Shown: piece by piece, positions 26,051 to 35,900 of the stretch
How positions within the stretch are numbered: position 1 is the first letter of the stretch
Layout of the letters: every line of letters begins with the position of its first letter
Assembly: GCF_002270415.1 (NCBI RefSeq)
Contig: NZ_NNRI01000013.1
Location: 186,001-250,000 of the forward strand
Direction of reading: 5' to 3'
From: Mesorhizobium sophorae
Lineage (GTDB): Bacteria; Pseudomonadota; Alphaproteobacteria; Rhizobiales; Rhizobiaceae
Length of the DNA: 64,000 bases
Notes under the pieces: generated by a model
Database searches by the model: none
What the model was told of the DNA's origin: nothing
What the model saw: only the letters and a program-made list of their open reading frames with translations
Translations under genes and position numbers: made by a program

Positions 26051-28024
26051 ATGTACCAGGCCATCGTCTTCCTTCCCCTGCTCGGCTTCCTGATCGTCGG
26101 CCTGTTCGGCACGTCGCTCGGCGCCAAGGCGTCCGAATACATCACCTCAGGCTTCCTGGTGATCGCGGCGGTGCTGTCGTGGGTTGCGTTCTTCAGCGTC
26201 GGCTTCGGCCATGGCGAGGTGTTCACCGTGCCGGTGCTGCGCTGGATCCAGTCGGGCGGATTGGAAGCGTCCTGGGCACTCCGGATCGACACGCTGACGG
26301 TGGTGATGCTGGTGGTGGTCAACACGGTGTCGGCGCTGGTCCACATCTATTCGATCGGCTACATGCACCACGATCCGAACCGGCCGCGCTTCTTCGCCTA
26401 TCTGTCGCTGTTCACCTTCGCCATGCTGATGCTGGTGACCGCCGACAATCTGGTGCAGATGTTCTTCGGTTGGGAAGGGGTGGGTCTCGCGTCCTACCTG
26501 CTGATCGGCTTCTGGTACAAGAAGCCGTCGGCCAACGCCGCCGCGATCAAGGCCTTCGTCGTCAACCGCGTCGGCGATTTCGGCTTCGCGCTCGGCATTT
26601 TCGGTCTGTTCGTGCTGTTCGGTTCGGTCAATCTGGGCACCATCTTCGCCAATGCGGCGACGTTCATACCAGCCGAAGGCGCGCCGCAAGGTGCCGCCGT
26701 GCTGACCTTCCTCGGGCACGCGCTCGACAAGCAGTCGGCAATGACGATCGTCTGCCTGCTGCTGTTCATGGGCGCCATGGGCAAGTCGGCGCAGGTGCCG
26801 CTGCACACCTGGCTGCCGGACGCCATGGAAGGCCCGACGCCGGTCTCCGCACTCATCCACGCCGCCACCATGGTGACGGCGGGCGTGTTCATGCTGGCGC
26901 GGTTGTCGCCGCTGTTCGAACTGTCGCATTCGGCGCTGACGGTCGTGACCTTCATCGGCGCCTTCACCGCCTTCTTCGCGGCGACCGTCGGCCTCGTCCA
27001 GAACGACATCAAGCGCGTCATCGCCTATTCGACCTGTTCGCAGCTCGGCTACATGTTCGTGGCGCTCGGCGTCGGCGCCTACGGTGCCGCGATCTTCCAC
27101 CTGTTCACGCATGCCTTCTTCAAGGCGCTGCTGTTCCTCGGCTCGGGCTCGGTCATCCACGCCGTCTCCGACGAGCAGGACATGCGCAACATGGGCGGCC
27201 TGCGCAAGCTGATCCCGACCACCTACTGGATGATGGTGATCGGCACGCTGGCGCTGACCGGTGTCGGCATTCCGGTGACGGTCATCGGCACCGCCGGCTT
27301 CTTCTCCAAGGACGCCATCATCGAAAGCGCCTTTGCCGGCCACAATTCAGTTGCCGGCCTCGCCTTCGTGCTTTTGGTCATTGCCGCCTGCTTCACCTCC
27401 TTCTATTCGTGGCGGCTGATCTTCATGACCTTCCATGGCGAGCCGCGGGCGAGCCATGAGGTGATGCACCACGTCCATGAATCGCCGCCGGTGATGCTGG
27501 TGCCGCTGTTCATCCTGGCCGCTGGCGCGCTGTTCGCCGGCATCATCTTCCACGGCGCCTTTATCGGCGAGGGCTATGCCGAGTTCTGGAAGGCATCGCT
27601 GTTCACACTGCCGGACAACCACATCCTGCACGAAATCCACGAACTGCCGCTGTGGGTCGAGCTCTCGCCCTTCATCGCCATGCTGATCGGCTTAGCGCTG
27701 GCCTGGAAGTTCTACATCCGCTCGCCGGAATTGCCGCGAAGCGTCGCCGCCAACCACCGCTTGCTCTACGCCTTCCTGCTCAACAAGTGGTATTTCGACG
27801 AGCTGTACGACTTCCTGTTCGTGCGGCCAGCCAAGCGGCTCGGTCGTTTCCTGTGGAAGACCGGCGACGGCACCATCATCGACGGTCTTGGTCCTGACGG
27901 CATCTCGGCGCGCGTCATCGATGTCACCGACCGCGTCGTCAAGCTGCAGACCGGCTACCTCTACCACTATGCCTTCGCCATGCTGATCGGCGTTGCCGCA
28001 CTCGTCACCTGGATGATGCTCTGA
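26051..28024 (+). CDS. nuoL: NADH-quinone oxidoreductase subunit L
   Basis: NuoL (ND5) is the largest antiporter-like proton channel, 657 residues here. Conserved blocks include MFFGWEGVGLASYLLIGFWY, MGKSAQVPLHTWLPDAMEGP with the channel lysine, and HAATMVTAGVFMLAR. The long C-terminal lateral helix region follows about residue 500. Its stop overlaps the nuoM ATG by one base. Confidence 0.97.
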   Translation: MYQAIVFLPLLGFLIVGLFGTSLGAKASEYITSGFLVIAAVLSWVAFFSVGFGHGEVFTVPVLRWIQSGGLEASWALRIDTLTVVMLVVVNTVSALVHIYSIGYMHHDPNRPRFFAYLSLFTFAMLMLVTADNLVQMFFGWEGVGLASYLLIGFWYKKPSANAAAIKAFVVNRVGDFGFALGIFGLFVLFGSVNLGTIFANAATFIPAEGAPQGAAVLTFLGHALDKQSAMTIVCLLLFMGAMGKSAQVPLHTWLPDAMEGPTPVSALIHAATMVTAGVFMLARLSPLFELSHSALTVVTFIGAFTAFFAATVGLVQNDIKRVIAYSTCSQLGYMFVALGVGAYGAAIFHLFTHAFFKALLFLGSGSVIHAVSDEQDMRNMGGLRKLIPTTYWMMVIGTLALTGVGIPVTVIGTAGFFSKDAIIESAFAGHNSVAGLAFVLLVIAACFTSFYSWRLIFMTFHGEPRASHEVMHHVHESPPVMLVPLFILAAGALFAGIIFHGAFIGEGYAEFWKASLFTLPDNHILHEIHELPLWVELSPFIAMLIGLALAWKFYIRSPELPRSVAANHRLLYAFLLNKWYFDELYDFLFVRPAKRLGRFLWKTGDGTIIDGLGPDGISARVIDVTDRVVKLQTGYLYHYAFAMLIGVAALVTWMML

Positions 28025-29529
28025 TGACCGCCTGGCCAATCCTCTCGCTGGTCACCTTCCTGCCGCTGGTTGGTGTGCTGCTCATCCTGTTCATCAATGA
28101 TGACAGTGAAAACGCGCGCCGCAACATCCGCGCCATCGCGCTGTTGACGACGACGTTCACGTTCATCATCTCGCTGTTCATCTGGACCGGCTTCGACAAT
28201 TCGCAAGCGGGCTTCCAGTTCGTCGAGAAGGTTGCCTGGCTCGACTCCGGCATCTCCTACCATATGGGCGTCGACGGCATTTCAATGCTGTTCGTCATCC
28301 TGACGACGTTCCTGATGCCGCTCTGCATCCTGGCCTCGTGGGAGGCGATCGAGAAGCGCGTCAAGGCCTACATGATCGCGTTCCTGCTGCTCGAAACGCT
28401 GATGATCGGCGTGTTCTGCGCGCTGGACATCGTGCTGTTCTACGTCTTCTTCGAGGCCGGCCTGATCCCGATGTTCATCATCATCGGCGTCTGGGGCGGC
28501 AAGCGGCGCGTCTATGCCTCTTTCAAGTTCTTCCTCTACACGCTGGCCGGCTCGGTGCTGATGCTGCTCGCCATCATGGCGATGTTCTATCAGTCCGGCA
28601 CGACCGACATCCCGACGCTTTTGACGCACAATTTCCCGGCCAACATGCAGACCTGGCTATGGCTCGCCTTCTTCGCCTCCTTCGCGGTGAAGATGCCGAT
28701 GTGGCCGGTGCACACGTGGCTGCCTGACGCGCATGTCGAAGCGCCCACGGCGGGCTCGGTGATCCTGGCAGCAATCCTGCTCAAGATGGGCGGGTACGGC
28801 TTCCTGCGCTTCTCGCTGCCGATGTTCCCGCTGGCGTCAGAAATGTTCGCGCCACTGGTGTTCACACTGTCGGTTGTCGCCATCATCTACACCTCGCTGG
28901 TGGCGCTGATGCAGGAGGACATGAAAAAGCTGATCGCCTATTCCTCGGTCGCCCATATGGGCTTCGTGACCATGGGCATCTTCGCCATGAACCAGGAAGG
29001 CGTGCAGGGCGCGATCTTCCAGATGCTCAGCCACGGCCTTGTCTCGGGCGCGCTGTTCCTGTGCGTCGGCGTTATCTACGACCGCATGCACACGCGCGAG
29101 ATCGACGCCTATGGCGGGCTGGTCAACAACATGCCGAAATATGCCACCGTGTTCATGGTCTTCACCATGGCTAATGTCGGCCTGCCCGGCACCAGCGGCT
29201 TCGTCGGCGAGTTCCTGACCATGCTCGGCGTCTTCCGGGTCAACACCTGGGTGGCGTTCTTCGCAGCCACCGGCGTCATCCTGTCGGCAGCCTATGCGCT
29301 GTGGCTCTATCGCCGGGTGATTTTCGGCGCGCTGACCAAGGACAGCCTGAAGGGCCTGCTCGATCTGTCGCCGCGCGAGAAGGTGATCATCTACCCGCTG
29401 GTCGTGCTGGTCATATTCTTCGGCGTCTATCCGGCGCCCGTCTTCGACGCGACGGCGCAATCGGTCAAGTCGCTCGTCACCAATGTCACTGCATCCATCG
29501 GCGCCGCGCAGACCGCGGCGGCGAATTAA
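28024..29529 (+). CDS. nuoM: NADH-quinone oxidoreductase subunit M
   Basis: NuoM (ND4) is the second antiporter-like proton channel, 501 residues. Motifs include FFEAGLIPMFIIIGVWGG with the buried glutamate, KMPMWPVHTWLPDAHVEAP and SSVAHMGFVTMGIFAMN. The start ATG lies on the nuoL stop (ATGA). The next gene, nuoN, follows after 19 bases. Confidence 0.97.
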   Translation: MTAWPILSLVTFLPLVGVLLILFINDDSENARRNIRAIALLTTTFTFIISLFIWTGFDNSQAGFQFVEKVAWLDSGISYHMGVDGISMLFVILTTFLMPLCILASWEAIEKRVKAYMIAFLLLETLMIGVFCALDIVLFYVFFEAGLIPMFIIIGVWGGKRRVYASFKFFLYTLAGSVLMLLAIMAMFYQSGTTDIPTLLTHNFPANMQTWLWLAFFASFAVKMPMWPVHTWLPDAHVEAPTAGSVILAAILLKMGGYGFLRFSLPMFPLASEMFAPLVFTLSVVAIIYTSLVALMQEDMKKLIAYSSVAHMGFVTMGIFAMNQEGVQGAIFQMLSHGLVSGALFLCVGVIYDRMHTREIDAYGGLVNNMPKYATVFMVFTMANVGLPGTSGFVGEFLTMLGVFRVNTWVAFFAATGVILSAAYALWLYRRVIFGALTKDSLKGLLDLSPREKVIIYPLVVLVIFFGVYPAPVFDATAQSVKSLVTNVTASIGAAQTAAAN

Positions 29530-29548
29530 CCCAAGGGTTTTGCGAACC

Positions 29549-30985
29549 ATGACGCCGGACCTTCTCTCCAGCCTGTCGCTGTCGACGCCAGAGCTGATCC
29601 TCGCCATCGGCGCGCTGGCGCTGCTGATGGTCGGCGCCTATTCGCGCGCCAACACCGCCAATACGGTGACCGGCCTCGCCGTCGCCGTGCTGGTGATATC
29701 AGGCGCCTGGCTGGTCTTCCGCACGGGGCAGGGCAGCGCCTATGGCAATGCCTTCATCCAGGATTCCTTCGCCCACTTCATGAAGGTGCTGGCGCTGATC
29801 GGCTCGGCGGTGACGCTGGTGATGTCGATGCGCTTTGCCAAAGCGGAGCATTTCGACAAATTCGAATATCCGGTGCTGATCCTGCTTTGCACGCTCGGCA
29901 TGATGCTGATGATCTCGGCCAACAGCATGATCGGGCTCTATCTCGGCCTTGAACTGCAGTCGCTGGCGATCTACGTGCTGGCGGCGATCAACCGCGACAA
30001 TCTGCGTTCGACAGAGGCCGGCCTGAAGTATTTCGTCCTAGGCGCACTGTCGTCGGGCATGCTCCTCTATGGCATCAGCCTGGTCTACGGCTACACCGGC
30101 AACACCGGCTTCCAGGAGATCGCCACGGCGTTGGGCAGCGGCGAGCGCCAGCTTGGCCTGGTTTTCGGTCTGGTCTTCGTGTTGGCCGGCCTTGCCTTCA
30201 AGATCTCGGCGGTGCCGTTCCACATGTGGACGCCCGACGTCTATGAAGGCGCGCCGACGCCGGTGACGGCCTTCCTGGCGGCTGCTCCCAAGATGGCGGC
30301 GATGGCGCTGATGGTGCGCGTCACCATGGGCGCGTTCAAGCCGATCGCCTCGGACTGGCAGCAGATCGTCGTCTTCATCTCGATCGCCTCGATGGCGCTC
30401 GGCGCCTTCGCGGCGATCGGCCAGACCAACATCAAGCGACTGATGGCCTATTCCTCGATCGGCCACATGGGCTATGCGCTGGTCGGCCTTGCCGCCAACA
30501 GCCAGGCGGGCGTGCGTGGCGTTGCCATCTACATGCTGATCTACCTGGTGATGACGCTCGGCACCTTCGCCTTCATCCTCGCCATGCGGCGCAAGGAAGG
30601 CAATGTCGAGCAGATAAGCGACCTGGCCGGCCTGTCGTCGACCAACCCGATCATGGCGACGATCCTGACCATCCTGATGTTCTCGCTGGCCGGCATTCCG
30701 CCGCTCGCCGGTTTCTGGGGGAAATGGTACGTCTTCCTCGCCGCCATCAACGCCAACCTCTACGCGCTGGCGATCATCGGCGTGCTGGCCTCGGTGGTGG
30801 GTGCTTATTACTATCTGCGCATCATCAAGATCATGTGGTTCGACGAGCCGGTTGGCGGCTTTGTGCCGATGGCGAGTGAACTGCGCCTGGTGCTCGGCGT
30901 CAGTGGCGCCTTCGTGCTGTTCTACGTGCTGATCGGCGGGCCGATCGGCACCTATGCCGAAGCCGCCGCCAAGACATTTTTCTAA
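29549..30985 (+). CDS. nuoN: NADH-quinone oxidoreductase subunit N
   Basis: NuoN (ND2) is the third antiporter-like channel, 478 residues, closing the complex I set. Blocks are GLYLGLELQSLAIYVLAA, SAVPFHMWTPDVYEGAPTP and YSSIGHMGYALVGLA. The ATG at 29549 gives the family N-terminus MTPDLLSSLSL. An in-frame ATG upstream would lie within nuoM. Confidence 0.97.
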   Translation: MTPDLLSSLSLSTPELILAIGALALLMVGAYSRANTANTVTGLAVAVLVISGAWLVFRTGQGSAYGNAFIQDSFAHFMKVLALIGSAVTLVMSMRFAKAEHFDKFEYPVLILLCTLGMMLMISANSMIGLYLGLELQSLAIYVLAAINRDNLRSTEAGLKYFVLGALSSGMLLYGISLVYGYTGNTGFQEIATALGSGERQLGLVFGLVFVLAGLAFKISAVPFHMWTPDVYEGAPTPVTAFLAAAPKMAAMALMVRVTMGAFKPIASDWQQIVVFISIASMALGAFAAIGQTNIKRLMAYSSIGHMGYALVGLAANSQAGVRGVAIYMLIYLVMTLGTFAFILAMRRKEGNVEQISDLAGLSSTNPIMATILTILMFSLAGIPPLAGFWGKWYVFLAAINANLYALAIIGVLASVVGAYYYLRIIKIMWFDEPVGGFVPMASELRLVLGVSGAFVLFYVLIGGPIGTYAEAAAKTFF

Positions 30986-30990
30986 ACGGC

Positions 30991-31812
30991 ATGGCGTTTC
31001 GGCTGGCTCCTACCTCGGCGTCGGAAGGGTTCCGGCTCGAGGCACATGACAGCGTCGGCTCCACCAATGCGCTGGCGCTGGACCATGCCCGGGCCGGCGA
31101 CCCCGGCAGATTGTGGGTCGTTTCCAAGAAGCAGGAAAGCGGGCGCGGGCGGCGCGGCCGTGTCTGGGCGACGCCGGAAGGCAACCTCGCGGCGACGCTG
31201 CTTGTCATCACCACTGCCGAACTTCGCCTTGCCGCGACGCTTGGCTTCGTAGCCGGGCTGGCGCTGGCCGATGCACTCGACGCGGTCGTGCCGAAGCGCC
31301 GGATCGCCATAGGCCTCGACGGCGCAAGTGCGGGCAAAAACCGTTTCGAGCTGAAATGGCCGAACGACGTGCTTGCCTCGGGCGCCAAGCTGGCCGGCAT
31401 CCTGCTGGAATCGGCGATCCTGGACGGCGGCCGTTTCGCGGTGGCTGTCGGCATCGGCGTCAATGTTGTGGCATATCCCGAGGATTTGCCTTATCCGGCA
31501 ACTTCATTGCGCGCGCTGGGCGCGACATGCGATGCGGAAACATTGTTTCTGGCGCTGTCGGATGCCTGGAGCGAGAATGCCCGGTTGTGGGATGAGGGGC
31601 GCGGACTTGCCGCCGTCAGGCAACGCTGGCTGGCACGGGCTGCGGGGCTTGGCGGCGAGGTTGCTGTCAGAATTGACGGTAATGTGGTGCGCGGCGTGTT
31701 TGAAACCATTGACGAGGACTGCCGTTTCGTGATCCGCGACGATGAAGGTTCTATTCTGACGATCGCCGCCGGCGACGTGCATTTCGGCGCGGTGGCGTCT
31801 GCCCGCGTCTAA
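30991..31812 (+). CDS. birA: Biotin--[acetyl-CoA-carboxylase] ligase
   Basis: This enzyme activates biotin with ATP and attaches it to carboxyl-carrier lysines. The 273-residue protein contains the catalytic loop SGRGRRGRVWATPEGNL, LKWPNDVLASGAKLAGIL and VAVGIGVNVV. It has no N-terminal winged helix, so it is the ligase-only form and not a repressor. It follows nuoN by five bases and is probably co-transcribed, an order seen in many Rhizobiales. Confidence 0.95.
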   Translation: MAFRLAPTSASEGFRLEAHDSVGSTNALALDHARAGDPGRLWVVSKKQESGRGRRGRVWATPEGNLAATLLVITTAELRLAATLGFVAGLALADALDAVVPKRRIAIGLDGASAGKNRFELKWPNDVLASGAKLAGILLESAILDGGRFAVAVGIGVNVVAYPEDLPYPATSLRALGATCDAETLFLALSDAWSENARLWDEGRGLAAVRQRWLARAAGLGGEVAVRIDGNVVRGVFETIDEDCRFVIRDDEGSILTIAAGDVHFGAVASARV

Positions 31813-31845
31813 CGGGCTGGCCTGAGGGCCAGGAAGGGAAAAATC

Positions 31846-33516
31846 ATGGCGAATGCGGAAAACGCCGAACTCGTCTTCGTGCCGCTCGGCGGCGTCGGCG
31901 AGATCGGCATGAACTTCGCCCTCTACGGCTACGGCCCGCCGAGCGCGCGCGAGTGGATCGTCATCGATGTCGGCGTCACTTTCCCCGACGCCAGCCTGCC
32001 CGGCGTCGACCTGGTGCTGCCCGACACGCGCTTCATCGAGGAGAACCTCGCCAATCTGCGCGGCATCATCATCACGCATGCGCATGAAGACCATTACGGC
32101 GCGCTGCTCGACACCTGGCCGAAGCTGAAGGCACCGGTCTGGATGACGCCGTTCAGCGCCGGCCTGCTCGAAGCCAAGCGGCAGGGCGAGCAGGGCGCGC
32201 CGAAGATCCCGCTGACCATTTACCGGGCGGGCGAGAAATTCACGGTCGGCCCGTTCGAGATCGAAGCCATTCCCGTGGCGCACTCTATTCCCGAGCCGAT
32301 GTCGCTGGCGATCACGTCGCCGGCCGGCACCGTCATCCACACCGGCGACTGGAAGATCGATCCGGAGCCGACGATCGGCCCGAAGACCGACGAGGCGCGG
32401 TTCCGCGCCTATGGCGACAAGGGTGTTCTGGCGCTGATCTGCGATTCGACCAATGCGCTGCGGGAAGGCGAGTCGCCTTCGGAAGTCGCCGTGGGCGAGG
32501 GCCTCAAGGGCGTCATCCAAGCTGCCAAGGGCCGCGTCGCCGTCACCACTTTCTCCTCCAATGTTGGCCGCATCATCTCCATTGCCAAGGCGGCGCGGGA
32601 TGCCGGCCGCCAGTGCCTCGTGCTCGGCCGTTCGTTGAAGCGGGTGATCGATGTCGCCGATGAACTTGGCTACATGGACGGGTTGCCTGAGTTCATCGCC
32701 GAAGAGGATTTTGGCTTCATTCCGCGCGAAAACCTGGTGATCATCTGCACCGGCAGCCAGGGCGAGCCTTTGGCGGCGCTGGCCAAGTTGTCACGCGAAG
32801 AAATGAAATCGGTGTCGCTGACGGCCGGCGATACAGTGGTGTTTTCCTCGCGCACGATCCCCGGCAATGAAAAGGCGATCCTTGAGATCAAGAACCGCCT
32901 GATCGACCTCGGCATCAAGATCATCGAGGACGGCGACGCGCTGGTGCATGTTTCCGGCCACCCGCGGCGCAGCGAATTGCGCAAGATGTACGAATGGGTG
33001 CGGCCGCAGATCGGCGTTCCCGTGCATGGCGAGGCGGCGCATCTGGTGGCGCAGGGGTCGCTGATGTCGACCTCCGGCATCGGCCAGGTGGCGCAGGTGC
33101 GAGACGGCGACATGCTCAGGCTCGCTCCCGGTCCCGCCACCATCATCGACCAGGTGCCGTTCGGGCGCATCTACAAGGACGGCAGTCTGATCGGCACCGA
33201 TCAGGCGATGGGCATTCGCGATCGGCGCAAGCTGTCCTTTGCCGGCCATGTCGCGGTCAATGTCGTGCTCGACGACAAATATGAGCTTGCCGGCGATCCC
33301 GATCTGGTCGCCATCGGCGTCGCTGAGGCCGATGCAAGCGGTGAGGCGCTCGAAGATCTGATGATCGATGCGGCAGTCGGCGCGGTGGATTCGATCCCCC
33401 GCCAGCGGCGAAAGGATCTCGACCTGGTGCAAGAGGCAGTACGGCGCGCTGTGCGCGGCGCTGCCAACGAAGCCTGGGGCAAGAAACCGCTTGTGACGGT
33501 GTTTGTCACCCGGTGA
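31846..33516 (+). CDS. rnj: Ribonuclease J
   Basis: RNase J is a metallo-beta-lactamase/beta-CASP ribonuclease with 5'-exonuclease and endonuclease activity in RNA maturation and decay. The 556-residue product has the metal motif HAHEDHYGAL, HTGDWKIDPEP, and the beta-CASP segment FSSRTIPGNEKAI, followed by HVSGHPRR. The ATG at 31846 is preceded by CAGGAAGGGAA. It follows birA by 33 bases. Confidence 0.96.
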   Translation: MANAENAELVFVPLGGVGEIGMNFALYGYGPPSAREWIVIDVGVTFPDASLPGVDLVLPDTRFIEENLANLRGIIITHAHEDHYGALLDTWPKLKAPVWMTPFSAGLLEAKRQGEQGAPKIPLTIYRAGEKFTVGPFEIEAIPVAHSIPEPMSLAITSPAGTVIHTGDWKIDPEPTIGPKTDEARFRAYGDKGVLALICDSTNALREGESPSEVAVGEGLKGVIQAAKGRVAVTTFSSNVGRIISIAKAARDAGRQCLVLGRSLKRVIDVADELGYMDGLPEFIAEEDFGFIPRENLVIICTGSQGEPLAALAKLSREEMKSVSLTAGDTVVFSSRTIPGNEKAILEIKNRLIDLGIKIIEDGDALVHVSGHPRRSELRKMYEWVRPQIGVPVHGEAAHLVAQGSLMSTSGIGQVAQVRDGDMLRLAPGPATIIDQVPFGRIYKDGSLIGTDQAMGIRDRRKLSFAGHVAVNVVLDDKYELAGDPDLVAIGVAEADASGEALEDLMIDAAVGAVDSIPRQRRKDLDLVQEAVRRAVRGAANEAWGKKPLVTVFVTR

Positions 33517-33531
33517 GGGTGGCAGCGTTCG

Positions 33532-34395
33532 CTACACGTTCAGCTGATAGCTGACGGGAAGCCAGCGAAAAGAGCCGTCCACCTGCTCGACATAGCCCAG
33601 ACCTGGAAATGGCATGTGATAGCCGGCGACCAGCAGACGCTGTTCAGCGGCCATCTTGAGCAGTCGCCTGCGGGTCTCGATCGCCAGGTCTTTGTCATCA
33701 TCCAGATCGGCACGCCAATCCGGCCGCTGGATGGACACGACATAGTGCAGGAAGGCGTCCGACCAGATGAGCAATTGCTGTCCGTCGCTTTCGACGAGAA
33801 ACGCCAGCAGCCCGGGAGAATGACCGGCTGCGTCGATGGCGGCAATGCCAGGCGCAACCTTGTCTCCGGGCGCTATGAATGCTGCCTGGTCGGCCAGGTT
33901 GCTGCAAATGCGCCTGAATAGATCACGATTTTTCAATCTGGCCTCGCGCACCGCATTTCCCTCGGTCCAGAAGCTGAATTCCGCCGCGCCGAATACATAG
34001 CGTGCTCGCCTGAAAACGGGTTCGCCATCCTTCACAAGTCCTCCGATGTGATCCGGGTGCCCGTGGGTGATGATCACCACGTCAATGTCATCAGGCCCGA
34101 GCCCAAGGTCCTGCAGACAATCCAAAAGCGAACTGTCCGCATCTCCGCATCCGGTGTCGAACAGGATCTTTTCGGAACCGGTGTCGATCAGCGTCGGGAT
34201 GAAACAGTGCTCGTGGCGATCGCGGTCGATGAAGTTCGAGACAGCGAGTTCGTGCACTGCGGTTGACGACTGTCCAGGTGCCAGGGCCGATGCAAGGTTG
34301 TTGCGAACATCGACGGCATCGAGCAAAGCGGCAACTTTGAATGAGCCAAGACCGAATGTGAAAACGCGTGGGCGGGAAGGGTGGGCGTCGAACAT
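33532..34395 (-). CDS. MBL-fold metallo-hydrolase of unknown substrate
   Basis: This 287-residue metallo-beta-lactamase-fold hydrolase has the motif ITHGHPDHIGGL (HxHxDH), DTGCGDADSS upstream, the later metal ligands in DAAGHSPGLLAFL, and WSDAFLHYVVS. It resembles the broad family that includes lactonases and glyoxalase-like hydrolases; the substrate cannot be told. There is no obvious signal peptide. It is on the opposite strand to its neighbours and interrupts the rnj-mce order I expect in related genomes, so it may be a later insertion. ATG at 34395 is a moderate choice because the ribosome site is weak. Confidence 0.82.
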   Translation of the reverse strand: MFDAHPSRPRVFTFGLGSFKVAALLDAVDVRNNLASALAPGQSSTAVHELAVSNFIDRDRHEHCFIPTLIDTGSEKILFDTGCGDADSSLLDCLQDLGLGPDDIDVVIITHGHPDHIGGLVKDGEPVFRRARYVFGAAEFSFWTEGNAVREARLKNRDLFRRICSNLADQAAFIAPGDKVAPGIAAIDAAGHSPGLLAFLVESDGQQLLIWSDAFLHYVVSIQRPDWRADLDDDKDLAIETRRRLLKMAAEQRLLVAGYHMPFPGLGYVEQVDGSFRWLPVSYQLNV

Positions 34396-34584
34396 TTGCC
34401 GTTTGTACTTCGCAGTTGCCGGTTGGAACAGCCTGGGCGGTGATTTTGAAACTCTCTGTCCGTTCAAGAGCGTTCGAGGACGGCTCGTCAAAGTGCGACA
34501 GTGCGCGCCTGGTGAAAGGCTGTTGATATCAGTCGATTTGACGTATGACGCCAGCCATCGGGACCCAGAAGGGAATGCTCGGAT

Positions 34585-34989
34585 ATGCTCGGTCGCCTGA
34601 ACCATGTTGCGCTTGCAGTGCCGGATCTGGCTGTGGCCGTCGCCGCCTATCGCAACACGCTCGGCGCCGAAGTGACGGAGCCGCAGGCACTGCCGGAGCA
34701 CGGTGTGACCGTGGTGTTCGTCAATGTCGGCAACACCAAGATCGAACTTCTGGAGCCGCTGGGCGAGGGCTCGCCGATCGCCGCCTTCCTGGAGAAGAAT
34801 CCGTCCGGCGGGATGCACCATCTTTGCTACGAGGTCGACGACATTCTGGCCGCACGCGACCAGCTCAAGGCCGCAGGCGCGCGCGTGCTGGGTGACGGCA
34901 ATCCGAAGACCGGTGCGCATGGCAAGCCGGTGCTGTTCCTGCATCCGAAGGATTTCTTCGGTACGCTGATCGAACTGGAGCAATCATGA
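34585..34989 (+). CDS. mce: Methylmalonyl-CoA epimerase
   Basis: This enzyme interconverts (2R)- and (2S)-methylmalonyl-CoA, feeding B12-dependent methylmalonyl-CoA mutase in propionate breakdown. The 134-residue vicinal-oxygen-chelate protein starts LNHVALAVPDLAVAVAAYR and has GMHHLCYEVDDI and FLHPKDFFGTLIELEQ with the expected metal-binding His and Glu residues. Its stop overlaps the next gene's ATG (ATGA). Confidence 0.94.
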   Translation: MLGRLNHVALAVPDLAVAVAAYRNTLGAEVTEPQALPEHGVTVVFVNVGNTKIELLEPLGEGSPIAAFLEKNPSGGMHHLCYEVDDILAARDQLKAAGARVLGDGNPKTGAHGKPVLFLHPKDFFGTLIELEQS

Positions 34990-35270
34990 GCTGGGTATCG
35001 TTCACCGCACTTTTCTTCGCCACCTGGTGGATCGTGCTGTTCGTCGTGCTGCCGTTCAGCGTCAGGACACAGGACGACGATCACGACGTGACGCTGGGCA
35101 CGGTTCCAAGTGCGCCGCGCGGCCCGCATATGCTGCGCGCCATCCTGCGAACCACCGTCGCCACGGCGGTTCTCATGGGCATTTTCTACGGCCTGACGAA
35201 AGGGTTGGGATACAGCCTCGACGAGGTGCCGCACATCATTCCGGAATTCAGTCAGACGCCAACGAAATAG
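34986..35270 (+). CDS. DUF1467 family small membrane protein
   Basis: This 94-residue protein has two predicted transmembrane helices (about residues 5-25 and 52-72) and the family start SFTALFFATWWIVLFVVLPF. DUF1467 proteins are small alphaproteobacterial membrane proteins of unknown function, usually between mce and proS as here. It is translationally coupled to mce by ATGA. Confidence 0.88.
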   Translation: MSWVSFTALFFATWWIVLFVVLPFSVRTQDDDHDVTLGTVPSAPRGPHMLRAILRTTVATAVLMGIFYGLTKGLGYSLDEVPHIIPEFSQTPTK

Positions 35271-35900
35271 GCCGTTTTCAGGCCGCGTTTCAGCCGATTC
35301 GAGATCGACACGATATCGCCTGGAGGCCATGGCGATTCTGGCCTTGTGCCGGTTGACGCAAGGTCATCCAGTTTATCAATCTCTGCTGCTAACCAGATGT
35401 TTGCACAAAAAAAATGCAAGGCACAAGGCCTTGCAATTTAAACGCGTCCGATCTGTTTCCGGTTTCCGGCGGCAGCGAGTTACCGCGCCTAGATCGCATC
35501 CTCCCAAGACTTTGACCGCGTAGGAGAGCAGATTTTTCTCTACCCTCTCGGTTATCGGGGCACATTAGCCCAACGCGAATGAAAATGTCACGAAGAATTT
35601 TGCCTTGAAACGGGCATTCTCGTGCTGCACTGCACAATAGTGTGGCAGGCTTTGCTTGGGAAACGACCAGTAAGACGCGCGCGGCACTGCAGCATCCCTG
35701 GAACGCCGGGTGTCCGAGGTACGCGCGAGGACGCTCAGGCACGTTCGACCCCATGTATCGTGCCTTTCCGAAGCCGATTTCCGATTTTCGGATCGATGCG
35801 TCCGGGTTTCCATTCCGCCATGAAATGGCTATGAAGCCGGGGCAAGCAAGCCCGTGTCGCGCCGATTCCCGCGCGGCCATCCTCACTCACGGACCAGTCC
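35271..35900. other. 630-base intergenic region upstream of proS
   Basis: No convincing protein gene was seen. The left part (about 35380-35620) is more AT-rich than its surroundings and holds an intrinsic terminator facing the minus strand (35407-35435) with no minus-strand gene to end. The right part should contain the proS promoter, but no good -35/-10 pair could be placed. Confidence 0.6.
35407..35435 (-). terminator. Intrinsic terminator on the minus strand, possible small RNA 3' end
   Basis: On the minus strand, TGCAAGGC pairs perfectly with GCCTTGCA (eight base pairs, five-base loop; 35415-35435) and is followed by eight consecutive T (35407-35414). The plus-strand version is followed only by ATTTA, so the strong direction is minus. 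No annotated minus-strand gene lies upstream for kilobases, which suggests an unannotated transcript starting somewhere in 35450-35900. Confidence 0.75.

Noticed and set aside
35389..35886. A 165-codon minus-strand frame upstream of proS
   Set aside because: It would read straight through the intrinsic terminator at 35407-35435, has no family match and no ribosome site; a non-coding transcript is more likely.
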